Positions 45,524 through 53,868 of a stretch of DNA of 64,000 bases are shown in pieces (positions within the stretch are counted from its first letter, which is position 1; the number at the start of each line of letters is the position of its first letter). Location: assembly GCA_934454145.1 (NCBI GenBank), contig CAKSFT010000001.1, positions 62,001 to 126,000 on the forward strand, written 5' to 3'. The position numbers and the translations under genes were made by a program. Origin of the DNA: an uncultured Clostridia bacterium. Its GTDB lineage: Bacteria > Bacillota > Clostridia > UBA1381. The notes below the pieces were generated by a model, which saw only the letters and a program-made list of their open reading frames with translations, searched no databases and was not told where the DNA came from.

Positions 45524-48500
45524 TTATTCCGCATTCTTTTCCGCCGCTCTCACATAATATGTATGTGCGGATTTCCTGTCCCCGGAAATCACTGTTATAT
45601 ACAAGCCGTTTTCGCCCTTCCATACCTTCACATCAGCATTTTCGCCGTTTTCATATTCCACATTTGCGCTTTTCAGTTCTCTTTTTGAAAGTCCGCTGTT
45701 GTAGACACTCTTTGACGGTTCAAAGCCCTCGACATCTTCGCCGTTGATTTTCAGATTCATGAGATATGAATTTGCGCCTTCATTCTGCGGTGCGCGGACA
45801 ATGATGTTGTCCAGATAAAAACCTCCGCGGTTTGCGCTTGTCGAAGTCGTCCCCTCAGTTGTGTCAAATATAAACTGGTTCACGCTTGCCACATTGGAGG
45901 AATCCAAATCCGCCTTCTCTTTCACAAGTTTTCCGTTTATAAATATATCATAATACTTTTCCTGCAAATGCAGTTCCACCTTGATGTCATACCATTCGTC
46001 CGGCGAATATTTCATAAGTTTTGTTTTCTTTGCCGTGCCGTCATATATATAGCTGTCCGCCGCAAAAACAATTCTCGCGGCACAGCTTCCCGTTGTCCCC
46101 TGCTGCGTTGTATAATACCCTGTTTTGTACAGCCCAATCGACAATGACCCCGTCGTCTGCGCCGCCATCACCGAGGTACAGAGTTCGGCATAACCCTCCT
46201 GAGGGTCAAAGAATCTGTTGCCGTACTGATGCGTGGTTTCTTCATCTCTCACCAGAAACGCCTTGTTCATGGCATTCTTCGGATCCTTTGCTACTTTTAC
46301 ATTAAGGGGCGAATAACTTCTGAAAAACAGTCCTGCCGGGCGTTCCCCAACAGTGTCATTTTCAAAGTCGTCATATACAAGCACATCAAGCTTATCTGTC
46401 TTTGCAATTCGCTTTGCGATAAAGCTATGCCTTGCCTCTGCAAGCTTGTCACGCATCTCACTCATTTTTTCGGTGTCTTTTGAGTTTATTGCCTCCAGCG
46501 TTTCACTCATGACCGCGCTCAGTTCTTCCTTTGCGCCCTTTTTGTATTTTCCGCCCTCGCTGCCTTCGTCAGAAATATTCATAAGCGCTTTTGCGGACAG
46601 ATATTCGCCATAAAGCATATCCTCCGCCGCGACTGTCGTAAAGCTCATGACGCCGTTTGAGTTCCAGCGCTTGTCATAGTTCAGCATGGGTGATGCGGAA
46701 ACTCTCCAATAATACGTCGTTCCGTATTCAAGCTTCATATTTGCCTCTCCGTCAGTTGTTCCCGAAAAAGCTATAATATTCTTAAATTCCGGGTCACTTG
46801 CCACATACACGTCATAAGAACGCACACCGCCGCGCCCTTTTTCCCACTTCAGTGTGACATCAGGGCTGACGTCCTCTGCCCCGTTTTCCGGATAAGTTGC
46901 ATCAAAATCGTCGGCGCGGTTATCAAAAACCACAGACTCCGTTGCCGTCCTCAAGCCGCCTGTATATGTACCGATTTCCTTAAACGGAATCGGTTCAAAC
47001 CCCGGGCATTGCTTATTGATTTCTGTATAATCCAAATCATAAAAATCCGTCATGTTGCACTGTGGCAGCCCGTCAATCATCACATTGCCGGAATACATGC
47101 CTCCCACATATGTGTCCAAAGCATTTGCATATTCATAACTGCCGCCGTTGAAGCTCACATTGTTTGTGACCGTGTTGTATATCGGGTCGCCGAAATTGTC
47201 TGTAAAAGTTTCCTTTGCATGCGGATACTTCTGCCCAATCGGCCCGTTTTCCACGTTGTATGCAATCAGGTTGTTCCATATGGTTCCGCCGATTGCGATT
47301 GATTTTGCAATCCCTGTCTTTGTAATCCTGATTGGTGTATCGCAATTTATGTACATATTGTTATAAATCTTGTTATATCTTCCGCCGTGTATAAATGTCC
47401 CCGGCTCTTTTGCATTATAAACCACATTTCCATAGATCTCCAGCCCTGAGGTAACGTCGTCTATATATATCCCCAAAGCGCCTTCGCCCGAAAACCCTGC
47501 AATCGGCATAAGTCCGACAGAATCTTTTACAATGTTATACCTGATTTTTGTGCCATAACCCAAACCATAAGTGAGGAAATAAAGTCCGCCGGTATCTCCC
47601 ATTTCCAGGTTTGTTCTTTCGATGATGTTGTTCTCGATGGTCTGTTCCATTCCGCTGCCGATAATGCCGTGCGTCGGTATGTCATAGACATGGTTGTTGG
47701 AAACTCTGTTTGCACAGCCTGACATGGCTATTCCCTGTTTGCTTCCGCCTCCTGTACCGGTGTTGTGGATTTCGTTGTTCTCTGCCGCATTTCCTCCCGG
47801 CACAAGCTCCTTGTCGTTTCCGCCATTCACCACAATCCCGCGCGAGCCGACAAAAGAAATGTCACAATCCCTCACGGTATTGTTTGTACCGTTTATCACA
47901 GCGCCGCTTCCCGAAACATATCGTATTTTTCCGTCGGCAAACATACAGCCGGAGCTTGCCTCATCAAAAACCACACCGTCGGTTCCGCCGACTTCGACAT
48001 TTATTCCGCGTACAACCGCATTTTTTGCACCGCTGAATTTCACAATAGGATAATCCGATGCCGCAAACTTCACGTCGCAGTCCATTGTTTCAGTATACGG
48101 ATAAACATAAAGCTTGTTGCTTTCGTTGTCAAGATACCATTCGCCCGGCTTGTCAATTTCCTCCAGCAGATTTTCTGCAAAATACCTTGCATATCCATAG
48201 TTCCCCAAGCCGTTCCAGTCTTTCCCGACAATCCTCATTTTGTCCGCGTCAATCTTTGCAATGCTTGCATAGTCAATTGTATACGGTGTCATCCAATATC
48301 CGTTCAGCCAGCCGTTCTTCGCGTCTTTCCACCTCAGCAGTCTTGCGTCAGAGATTTCATACGTAAACCCTTTTTTCCTCGGTCCGGAATCGCTTCTTGC
48401 CCCGGTGTCAATCACTTCTCCCGTTTCGCCATAGCCCTCATTCGGCCACCGCGCCAATGTGCCCTTCTCATCACCCAGCACCAGGGTATACGGAGTGCCG

Positions 48501-49480
48501 CTGCGCAGATTCATTTGGGGAATGTCCGAAAGCCCCACTCTCGAAAGCTCTGTGACATATACCCTATTTTTTCCCTGTTGCGGGATTTTTTGCAATATAT
48601 TCTTGTCTGTCACCTTTTCAAAATAATTTGCCGGTATGTTTTTCCCGGCGGTCAGGGTCACATCTTCCCCCTCATATGACATGTATGTAATCTGCGTGCC
48701 GTTTAAATCGCCGATTTCCAGAGTACTGTCCAAAGAATATGTTCCGCCTCTCAAGACTACGGTCACACCGCCTTTTATCTCTTCTGCGGCGCTAATCTCG
48801 GCAAGCTTTTCCCGGGCTTCGCCAAGAGTCCCAAACGGTGCCAAAAGCGTGCCGTCCCCCCCGGTCGCGCCGTTTTCTACATATATTTTGTTTTCGCTCA
48901 CCGCCGGGAGCTGCACGTCCTTCGTCCCCAGAGTCCTCTTTACGTATTCTCCATACGGCTCTTCATTTATTTCAACCACACTCTGCGAGTTTTCGTCTTT
49001 TTCCACCAAAGTGAACTTCACAGCATTCGGTCTGATAAAGCCGTCAGAGTTGACCTTTCTCATCACCACATAAGAGTCATCACCGGGTGAAATATAATAT
49101 TCACCCAGGTCCACCATGCCCTCCGGCGTATTTCTGTGGTCAAACTCCACTGTGTTTTCCTGTGTTCCGTTGATATATATGTCCACCGCCGCAAGCGTCG
49201 AATTCGTTGTGTGCGCAACATTATAAAATTCTATTTTGTACTTGCCCCCGTTTAGGAGCATGGGCTTAAATATCGCCTGTGCAGCGTCGTCATTTCCGTC
49301 ATACATTGTTTCCGTCCCGTTATAGCCCTTCAATGACGAACCGCCGAAAGAACCGGTGTTTGAAAACTGACCCGAATCAACAGCGACAACCACCTCGTCC
49401 AAACCTTTCGCAAATGTCGGCATTATCCCCGAAAAAATCGTCACAGCAAGCATCACTGCCGCAAATCTTATCTTCTTCAT
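45524..49480 (-). CDS. Exported right-handed beta-helix protein, GH141-like (paralogue 1)
   Basis: 1,318 residues; signal peptide (KKIRFAAVMLAVTIFSGIMPTFA). One golvesin-like module (about 30-165), then YVENGATGGDGTLLAPFGTL opening the parallel beta-helix (about 205-800), with the NIIERTNLEMGDTGGLYFLTYG core and GALGIYIDD. A fibronectin-like module (TTYYWRVSASP, about 880-960), a coiled segment, a lectin-like module (about 1020-1225) and the shared end module (ITVISGDRKSAHTYYVRA). No SLH of its own; the SLH-only protein immediately upstream (15 nt) could supply anchoring. Closest neighbour is the paralogue at 31980-36200, which has an extra golvesin module. Enzyme activity not established. 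Confidence 0.8.
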   Translation of the reverse strand: MKKIRFAAVMLAVTIFSGIMPTFAKGLDEVVVAVDSGQFSNTGSFGGSSLKGYNGTETMYDGNDDAAQAIFKPMLLNGGKYKIEFYNVAHTTNSTLAAVDIYINGTQENTVEFDHRNTPEGMVDLGEYYISPGDDSYVVMRKVNSDGFIRPNAVKFTLVEKDENSQSVVEINEEPYGEYVKRTLGTKDVQLPAVSENKIYVENGATGGDGTLLAPFGTLGEAREKLAEISAAEEIKGGVTVVLRGGTYSLDSTLEIGDLNGTQITYMSYEGEDVTLTAGKNIPANYFEKVTDKNILQKIPQQGKNRVYVTELSRVGLSDIPQMNLRSGTPYTLVLGDEKGTLARWPNEGYGETGEVIDTGARSDSGPRKKGFTYEISDARLLRWKDAKNGWLNGYWMTPYTIDYASIAKIDADKMRIVGKDWNGLGNYGYARYFAENLLEEIDKPGEWYLDNESNKLYVYPYTETMDCDVKFAASDYPIVKFSGAKNAVVRGINVEVGGTDGVVFDEASSGCMFADGKIRYVSGSGAVINGTNNTVRDCDISFVGSRGIVVNGGNDKELVPGGNAAENNEIHNTGTGGGSKQGIAMSGCANRVSNNHVYDIPTHGIIGSGMEQTIENNIIERTNLEMGDTGGLYFLTYGLGYGTKIRYNIVKDSVGLMPIAGFSGEGALGIYIDDVTSGLEIYGNVVYNAKEPGTFIHGGRYNKIYNNMYINCDTPIRITKTGIAKSIAIGGTIWNNLIAYNVENGPIGQKYPHAKETFTDNFGDPIYNTVTNNVSFNGGSYEYANALDTYVGGMYSGNVMIDGLPQCNMTDFYDLDYTEINKQCPGFEPIPFKEIGTYTGGLRTATESVVFDNRADDFDATYPENGAEDVSPDVTLKWEKGRGGVRSYDVYVASDPEFKNIIAFSGTTDGEANMKLEYGTTYYWRVSASPMLNYDKRWNSNGVMSFTTVAAEDMLYGEYLSAKALMNISDEGSEGGKYKKGAKEELSAVMSETLEAINSKDTEKMSEMRDKLAEARHSFIAKRIAKTDKLDVLVYDDFENDTVGERPAGLFFRSYSPLNVKVAKDPKNAMNKAFLVRDEETTHQYGNRFFDPQEGYAELCTSVMAAQTTGSLSIGLYKTGYYTTQQGTTGSCAARIVFAADSYIYDGTAKKTKLMKYSPDEWYDIKVELHLQEKYYDIFINGKLVKEKADLDSSNVASVNQFIFDTTEGTTSTSANRGGFYLDNIIVRAPQNEGANSYLMNLKINGEDVEGFEPSKSVYNSGLSKRELKSANVEYENGENADVKVWKGENGLYITVISGDRKSAHTYYVRAAEKNAE

Positions 49481-49495
49481 CTTTATCCTCCTTAT

Positions 49496-50188
49496 TTAGC
49501 GTTCAACATTTATTTTTCCGGAAATATCCATTGCATTGATAAGTGCATAAAGCATGTCCGCCGCCTGAGAGCGGTTGACCTGCAGCCTCGGCGAAAAATA
49601 ATTTGCCCCGTTTCCGTTGCCTGTGCTGACGCCGAAAAGCGTGCTTCCGTCTTGGTCTCTCAACGTCATTTTGTCATATCCCCTTGCAATGCTCAGCATG
49701 GTCCCTTTTGAAACGCTGTCCCTTGCCCAGTCGGAAATTTCATAATAATCGTCATACATCGTTGCCATGTCCCCCGACGGGTCAAGAGCATAGCTTTTTT
49801 CATAAATATTCACAAGCATTTTGACAGCCTGCTCATGTGTTATAATCCCGTACGGCCTGAATGTTCCGTCGGGAAATCCCGAAATCACACCCGCATTTTC
49901 CGCCTTTAAAACATCTTGGTAAAACCAGTCCGATTCCGATATGTCGGAAAATTTATTGTTCCCCGTCAGCTCCGCGCCCATTGCACGCACAGCCATCGCC
50001 GCAAATTCTGCCCTTGTGACAAGCCGCTCCGGCGTATACAAATTTTCCGCCGTTCCCTTTATGATGCCTTTTTCAAAGAGATATTCAATCTTTTCTTTCG
50101 ACTCGTCCTCCGAAATGTCATAAAACTGCGCGGCGGCAGCCTGCACGGCAATCATCATCACCGCGGCGAATATCAAAAACTTTCTCAT
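49496..50188 (-). CDS. SLH-only exported protein
   Basis: 230 residues: signal peptide (RKFLIFAAVMMIAVQAAAA) followed by little besides three SLH repeats (about 22-70 FYDISEDESKEKIEYLFEKGIIKG; 80-130 FSDISESDWFYQDVLKAENAGVISGFPDGTFRPYG; 150-225 around DDYYEISDWARDSVSKG). It has no cargo domain, so it may be a wall-anchoring or S-layer filler protein for the non-SLH proteins in the same unit. First gene of the operon, 8 nt after AAGGA, with a promoter at 50225-50253 overlapped by a palindrome. Confidence 0.88.
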   Translation of the reverse strand: MRKFLIFAAVMMIAVQAAAAQFYDISEDESKEKIEYLFEKGIIKGTAENLYTPERLVTRAEFAAMAVRAMGAELTGNNKFSDISESDWFYQDVLKAENAGVISGFPDGTFRPYGIITHEQAVKMLVNIYEKSYALDPSGDMATMYDDYYEISDWARDSVSKGTMLSIARGYDKMTLRDQDGSTLFGVSTGNGNGANYFSPRLQVNRSQAADMLYALINAMDISGKINVER

Positions 50189-50224
50189 ACATATCTTCCT
50201 TTCACCTTTTTAAGTATAGTCTTT

Positions 50225-50253
50225 ATAATATATGTTTTTTAGGTAATTGTAAA
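50225..50253 (-). promoter_or_regulatory. Promoter of the 22-kb surface-protein operon
   Basis: TTTACA (50248-50253), 17-nt spacer, TATTAT (50225-50230) on the minus strand, about 37 nt before the SLH-only gene. The -35 lies within palindrome 50245-50270, which suggests control by a repressor. Confidence 0.62.
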
Positions 50254-50270
50254 ACTAATGTTTTCCAATT
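50245..50270. promoter_or_regulatory. Palindromic operator-like site A
   Basis: 11-bp arms AATTGTAAAAC and GTTTTCCAATT around a TAAT spacer, with one mismatch. It overlaps the -35 box of the operon promoter. The AAAACTAATGTTTT core recurs exactly at 63452-63477. Confidence 0.65.
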
Positions 50271-50286
50271 AAAATTCCATGGTGGC

Positions 50287-50314
50287 TAATTGTAAAATTT
50301 ACATTTTACAATTA
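50287..50314. promoter_or_regulatory. Palindromic operator-like site B
   Basis: Perfect 12-bp arms (TAATTGTAAAAT and its complement) around TTAC, 16 bp from site A. The outer flanks of A and B (TTAGGTAATTGTAAAA at 50239-50254 and its complement at 50305-50320) also form a perfect 16-bp inverted repeat across the whole region. Confidence 0.68.
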
Positions 50315-50453
50315 CCTAATATGTGTTTTTGAATTTCTTCCCATTTTGATGTTTATTTAATCAAAACACATCATTTTTTCACAGTAAAATCCCGTTTTTT
50401 TATGCACTTTTCTGATTTAATTATATTATATTATAAATAATCAAAAAACACCA

Positions 50454-50483
50454 TTGCAAAATGTCTTCAAAATATGTTATAAT
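50454..50483 (+). promoter_or_regulatory. Promoter of the divergent AraC gene
   Basis: TTGCAA (50454-50459), 18-nt spacer, TATAAT (50478-50483), about 35 nt before the AraC start. Confidence 0.6.
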
Positions 50484-50516
50484 GACGCCATAATAATAAG
50501 TTCGGTTTGAGCGAGT

Positions 50517-51350
50517 GTGATTATAGTGAATACATATAAATTTTACTTTGTTTCTCTGTCCGACGGCGACGGTTCCGTGAGGGTGCGTTTTCTCCAGTCA
50601 GCAATCCACGGGATATCACAGGATCCGTCCCCTGCTTCATTCGGCGATGCAAGGTTTGAGGCGCTGAATTTTGTTATGGACGACATCACAATAAAAGGAA
50701 AAACCTATAAAAAGGGACAGGCATACTTAAACGGAAATGTCCTCTCTGACAGCGTACCCATATTCACAATTGCATTTGACGGCATACACTGCCGCAAGCT
50801 CATGAGTGATGTGGGGCTTGATATAGACAAAAGGGGCGACATGATAAATATATATGATTTTGATGGGATAAAAAAGATATACGATGAGCTTTTGGAAATG
50901 TACCCTGATGATGCCGACCTGAAAACACCCGAAATTATATCACAAATAACTGCAAAAAATTATTTTTACCGTGCACTGCACTGTTTGGAAAATGTTTCGC
51001 AAACACGCCTTGAAACCGCAAAAAGAAAACTCCTCGTCAATGCGGAGGAATATATGCGCAACAATTTTTCAAGAGGCATCACCATAGAAGACACCTCGGA
51101 ATATCTCTCAATTGACCGTCGGTATCTCTATAAGCTTTTTAAAAAATATTCGGGCACATCGCCCAAGCAATATCTCAGCAACATCAAAATTTCATATTCG
51201 TGCGACCTTCTTCTTAATTCCGAAATGACAATAGGCGACATCGCAGAGAGAGTGGGCTACAGCGACTCATTGCAGTTCTCTGCTTTCTTCAAAAAACAGA
51301 CCGGAATGTCCCCCAGGAAATACCGCAATCTAAACCAATCAAATTCGTAA
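50517..51350 (+). CDS. AraC-family transcriptional regulator
   Basis: 277 residues. The C-terminal about 100 residues hold the two AraC helix-turn-helix motifs: ITIEDTSEYLSIDRRYLYKLFKKYSGTSPKQYL and MTIGDIAERVGYSDSLQFSAFFKKQTGMSPRKY. The N-terminal 165 residues lack a clear cupin pattern and contain a helical SRGITIED-preceding linker; sensing domain not recognised. The start is a GTG at 50517 (another GTG at 50526); neither has a good RBS. Divergent to the 22-kb surface operon across a 328-nt control region, so it is a plausible regulator of it, alongside the palindromes. Confidence 0.88.
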   Translation: MIIVNTYKFYFVSLSDGDGSVRVRFLQSAIHGISQDPSPASFGDARFEALNFVMDDITIKGKTYKKGQAYLNGNVLSDSVPIFTIAFDGIHCRKLMSDVGLDIDKRGDMINIYDFDGIKKIYDELLEMYPDDADLKTPEIISQITAKNYFYRALHCLENVSQTRLETAKRKLLVNAEEYMRNNFSRGITIEDTSEYLSIDRRYLYKLFKKYSGTSPKQYLSNIKISYSCDLLLNSEMTIGDIAERVGYSDSLQFSAFFKKQTGMSPRKYRNLNQSNS

Positions 51351-51370
51351 AAATATTTTTTTACAACATA

Positions 51371-51399
51371 TTGACAATACATTTTTTTCCATGTATTAT
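51371..51399 (+). promoter_or_regulatory. Promoter of the Cu-amine-oxidase-N-like gene
   Basis: Consensus TTGACA (51371-51376), 17-nt spacer, TATTAT (51394-51399), 55 nt before the start. The spacer has ATACAT and ATGTAT flanking a T run. Confidence 0.78.
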
Positions 51400-51453
51400 A
51401 TGTGTAGGAACGCTATTTTGTTTCTACAAATTATAAAAAGGGGGAGATTTATT

Positions 51454-52290
51454 ATGACCAAACAAAAACACTCAAAAACAAAGTTCTTATCCGCAGTTTC
51501 TGCCGCGGTTCTGATGTTTTCGTTCTTCACAGCGGTCTTTGCCGACACCTTGCAGAATCCCGTCAAAACCTTACTTTATCAAAACGGAGAACAACTGGAA
51601 TTGGAAAATTTTCCGCTGCAAAAAGACAACATGCTCTACCTCCCTATAAGGGAATTTCTGTCCAAGACTTCTCCGCAAACAGAACTGATATGGAATGAGA
51701 ACAAAACCATACTTCTGAAGGGACAATACACAGAAATTGCCGGCGAAAAGCTTGATTTTACTGCAAAATTCGGCATAGGCAGTCCATTGTGTGAAATAAC
51801 AAAGTCCGGCAAAACCACCACTCACACACTGACGGAAAAACCGTTCCTCAACGACAGCAAAACTTATATTCCTTACAATTTAATGGTGCTTTTGGATAAC
51901 CAAATATCATTGACCGCCGGGTTTGAAGCAGTCGCCCCTGCGGACGACACTTCCGCACAAAAGCTCCGGGCGGCGCTCACATGGGCAAATGCCCTGAAGA
52001 CGCGCGACGGAAAACCGCGCTATGACATCATGACAGAAGAAATGCAGCAGAAATTTATAGAAGACCAAAAAGCACTCGTAAGCGATGATGACAACTGGTA
52101 CTATGTCATAGGCTGGTCCAGCCCGTGGGTAATTTCATATGATATATCAATATCCGGAGCCGAGGCTTATATCACATACCACCAAGCCGACAGCACAAAA
52201 GAGCGCTATTCGGCTGCTGAAAAAATAACCTTTTCAGAAAATGACGGCAAAATCCTGGTTTCAGCAAGCGAGATTTCTTACTCTTATTAA
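51454..52290 (+). CDS. Exported protein with copper amine oxidase N-terminal-like domain
   Basis: 278 residues from ATG at 51454 (GGGGAG 8 nt upstream); the frame extends back to 51391 but the signal peptide (FLSAVSAAVLMFSFFTAVFA) begins near here. Residues about 30-150 match the Cu_amine_oxidN1 pattern (PLQKDNMLYLPIREFLSKTSPQTELIWNENKTILLKGQ), a non-catalytic wall-associated domain common in Firmicutes. The remainder (RAALTWANALKTRDGKPRYDIMTEEMQQKF..., WVISYDISISGAEAYITY) is a beta/helix domain of the DUF type with no catalytic residues recognised. Monocistronic with a strong promoter and terminator. Confidence 0.82.
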   Translation: MTKQKHSKTKFLSAVSAAVLMFSFFTAVFADTLQNPVKTLLYQNGEQLELENFPLQKDNMLYLPIREFLSKTSPQTELIWNENKTILLKGQYTEIAGEKLDFTAKFGIGSPLCEITKSGKTTTHTLTEKPFLNDSKTYIPYNLMVLLDNQISLTAGFEAVAPADDTSAQKLRAALTWANALKTRDGKPRYDIMTEEMQQKFIEDQKALVSDDDNWYYVIGWSSPWVISYDISISGAEAYITYHQADSTKERYSAAEKITFSENDGKILVSASEISYSY

Positions 52291-52321
52291 ATTTTACAAA
52301 ATCATGTACGGATAAAGGCAA

Positions 52322-52356
52322 AAAACAGCAAGCACAAAAGTGCTCGCTGTTTTTTT
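52322..52356 (+). terminator. Terminator after the Cu-amine-oxidase-N-like gene
   Basis: Stem CAGCAAGCAC / GTGCTCGCTG (one mismatch), AAAA loop and a run of T, about 32 nt after the stop. Confidence 0.85.
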
Positions 52357-52582
52357 GCATGCCGAAATTTTGACAACATTTTTATGTAACTCTGCAAATA
52401 AAAATCGGAATAAATCAAAGTCCGTTCTGATTCGGCTTTCGCGTTCATTATAGATGTAGGCTTAAAATAAAAGAAGCGATAAAATCTACCGGATATACAC
52501 TTGGTGAGATTGTAAGCGAACCGTATGAAAAAAACGGATTATTTTCGCATTTTCGTAAACAATAAAATCAAAAAAAGATTTC
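52357..52582. other. Intergenic region, possible gene remnant
   Basis: No complete gene here. One plus-strand frame is open over 52431-52565 (44 codons, ending KNGLFSHFRKQ) without a start or RBS. KIKEAIKSTGYTLGEI is loosely reminiscent of the end of a heavy-metal-associated domain, but this is too short to claim. Confidence 0.3.
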
Positions 52583-52626
52583 CGCCTTATTTACCTATGC
52601 AGAAATAAGGCGTTTTTTCTTTTTTT
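52583..52626 (+). terminator. Orphan rho-independent terminator
   Basis: Perfect 10-bp stem (CGCCTTATTT and its complement) followed by TTTTTTCTTTTTTT. No gene ends directly upstream, which supports the idea that one was lost from 52357-52582. Confidence 0.82.
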
Positions 52627-52633
52627 AATAAAC

Positions 52634-52662
52634 TTGATTTTTTATCTTGCATATGATAGAAT
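52634..52662 (+). promoter_or_regulatory. Promoter of the second AraC gene
   Basis: TTGATT (52634-52639), 17-nt spacer, TAGAAT (52657-52662), 38 nt before the start. Confidence 0.65.
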
Positions 52663-52700
52663 GAATTTGTTGAAAAAAGTTTGTAAGGCGAGGTGATTTT

Positions 52701-53654
52701 ATGATAGATGGCGGTGTGAGCGGCGAATTTTTGTATAATCATGATAAGATAAGGATAAGCAAGGAAAAGGTTAAGGACAGTGAGATTTCCTTTACGAAAA
52801 GAGAAATACACAATTTGCAAGAAACTCTGTCGAATTTTTATTCGCTCTGTTATATTGAAAACGGAGACGTAATAGCGATTATTGACGGTTATGAGTTTAA
52901 AGTACCGGAAAATTCGCTTGTTATTGCGGATAAGTACGAGGTTATCGCGTTTAAAAAATACGGGGCACGCATGGCAACGCGAATTGCGGTTGATTTTAAA
53001 CCCGAGCTTTTCGGAAGATGCGGCAAAAAGGAAAAGGATTTTAACGAAACATTAAAAAACGTGGTCGGGAGCTTTGAAAATGTTAAGGTGGATATACCAA
53101 AAGGGTATTACCTTAAGGATAAAAGCGGAAGAATCAAATATCTGTTTGAAAATTCCGAAGAGGAATATCATGAAAGAAAGCTTAATTATGCGGATATAAT
53201 AAAAGGCAATATATACGCGATTTTAACCGAAGTGGCAAGGAATCTTGGTTGCTTTGCAAACGCCAATATAAAGGTTAATCTGGTGCAGAGAATTGTGGAT
53301 TACACAGAACTGCATTATCGGGAAAATCTTACAATTGAAGCACTGGCATATATGTTTAATTACAGCGGCTCGTACATAACAAAAGTGTTTAAAAAAGAGC
53401 TTGGAATGACATATGCAGAGTACTTGAGGCAAAAGCGAATATATGCTGCGTGCGGCTTGATTAGCAGAGAAAATTTTAAAGTTAAAGAGATTGCAAAGCT
53501 GGTCGGTTTTAACGATACCGCACATTTTGTGAAGTGCTTTGAAAAATATGTCGGAATGAGCCCGAGTGCATACAGATTAAATATGCGCGAGGCAAAGCAA
53601 TGGTTTATAGATTTGAAAGATTTAAAGGCTCAAAAAGATATAAGTCAGTTCTGA
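52701..53654 (+). CDS. AraC-family transcriptional regulator adjacent to GH3
   Basis: 317 residues. The N-terminal half looks like a cupin-type AraC sensing domain (FYSLCYIENGDVIAIIDGYEFKVPENSLVIADKYEVIAF). The C-terminal domain has both helix-turn-helix motifs: LTIEALAYMFNYSGSYITKVFKKELGMTYAEYL and FKVKEIAKLVGFNDTAHFVKCFEKYVGMSPSAYR, then a charged tail. ATG at 52701 follows GAGGTG. It sits directly upstream of a GH3 glycosidase and is probably its activator; two CCTA-containing half-sites 21 bp apart lie between them. Confidence 0.9.
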   Translation: MIDGGVSGEFLYNHDKIRISKEKVKDSEISFTKREIHNLQETLSNFYSLCYIENGDVIAIIDGYEFKVPENSLVIADKYEVIAFKKYGARMATRIAVDFKPELFGRCGKKEKDFNETLKNVVGSFENVKVDIPKGYYLKDKSGRIKYLFENSEEEYHERKLNYADIIKGNIYAILTEVARNLGCFANANIKVNLVQRIVDYTELHYRENLTIEALAYMFNYSGSYITKVFKKELGMTYAEYLRQKRIYAACGLISRENFKVKEIAKLVGFNDTAHFVKCFEKYVGMSPSAYRLNMREAKQWFIDLKDLKAQKDISQF

Positions 53655-53660
53655 TATAAA

Positions 53661-53698
53661 AATAGGAGGTTCATTATTATAGCCTCTTATTTTTTTTA
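53661..53698 (+). terminator. Terminator after the AraC gene
   Basis: Stem AATAGGAGG / CCTCTTATT with one wobble, followed by eight T, 7 nt after the stop. Confidence 0.72.
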
Positions 53699-53776
53699 CA
53701 TTTAATTCTTATATTTTGCATAAAAATGCACTTTACAATTTGGTAAAAATATAAAAAAACGTAGATAGTGCAGTGT

Positions 53777-53813
53777 AAAAAAACCTATCAAAATGGAAAA
53801 AATACCTACTATG
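53777..53813 (+). promoter_or_regulatory. Candidate AraC activator half-sites
   Basis: Two copies of an A-rich run followed by ACCTA (ACCTA at 53783 and 53804) are spaced exactly 21 bp, two helical turns. They sit just before a poor -35 and a TATTAT-like -10 at 53830-53835, the arrangement expected for activation of the GH3 gene. Confidence 0.5.
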
Positions 53814-53868
53814 CAAAAGTTGTAAATTATATTATGATTATCTTGAAAAATGAAATGGAGGAATCATA

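Noticed and set aside
52431..52565. Heavy-metal-associated domain remnant
   Set aside because: Only 44 codons, no start and weak resemblance; kept as a low-confidence regional note.
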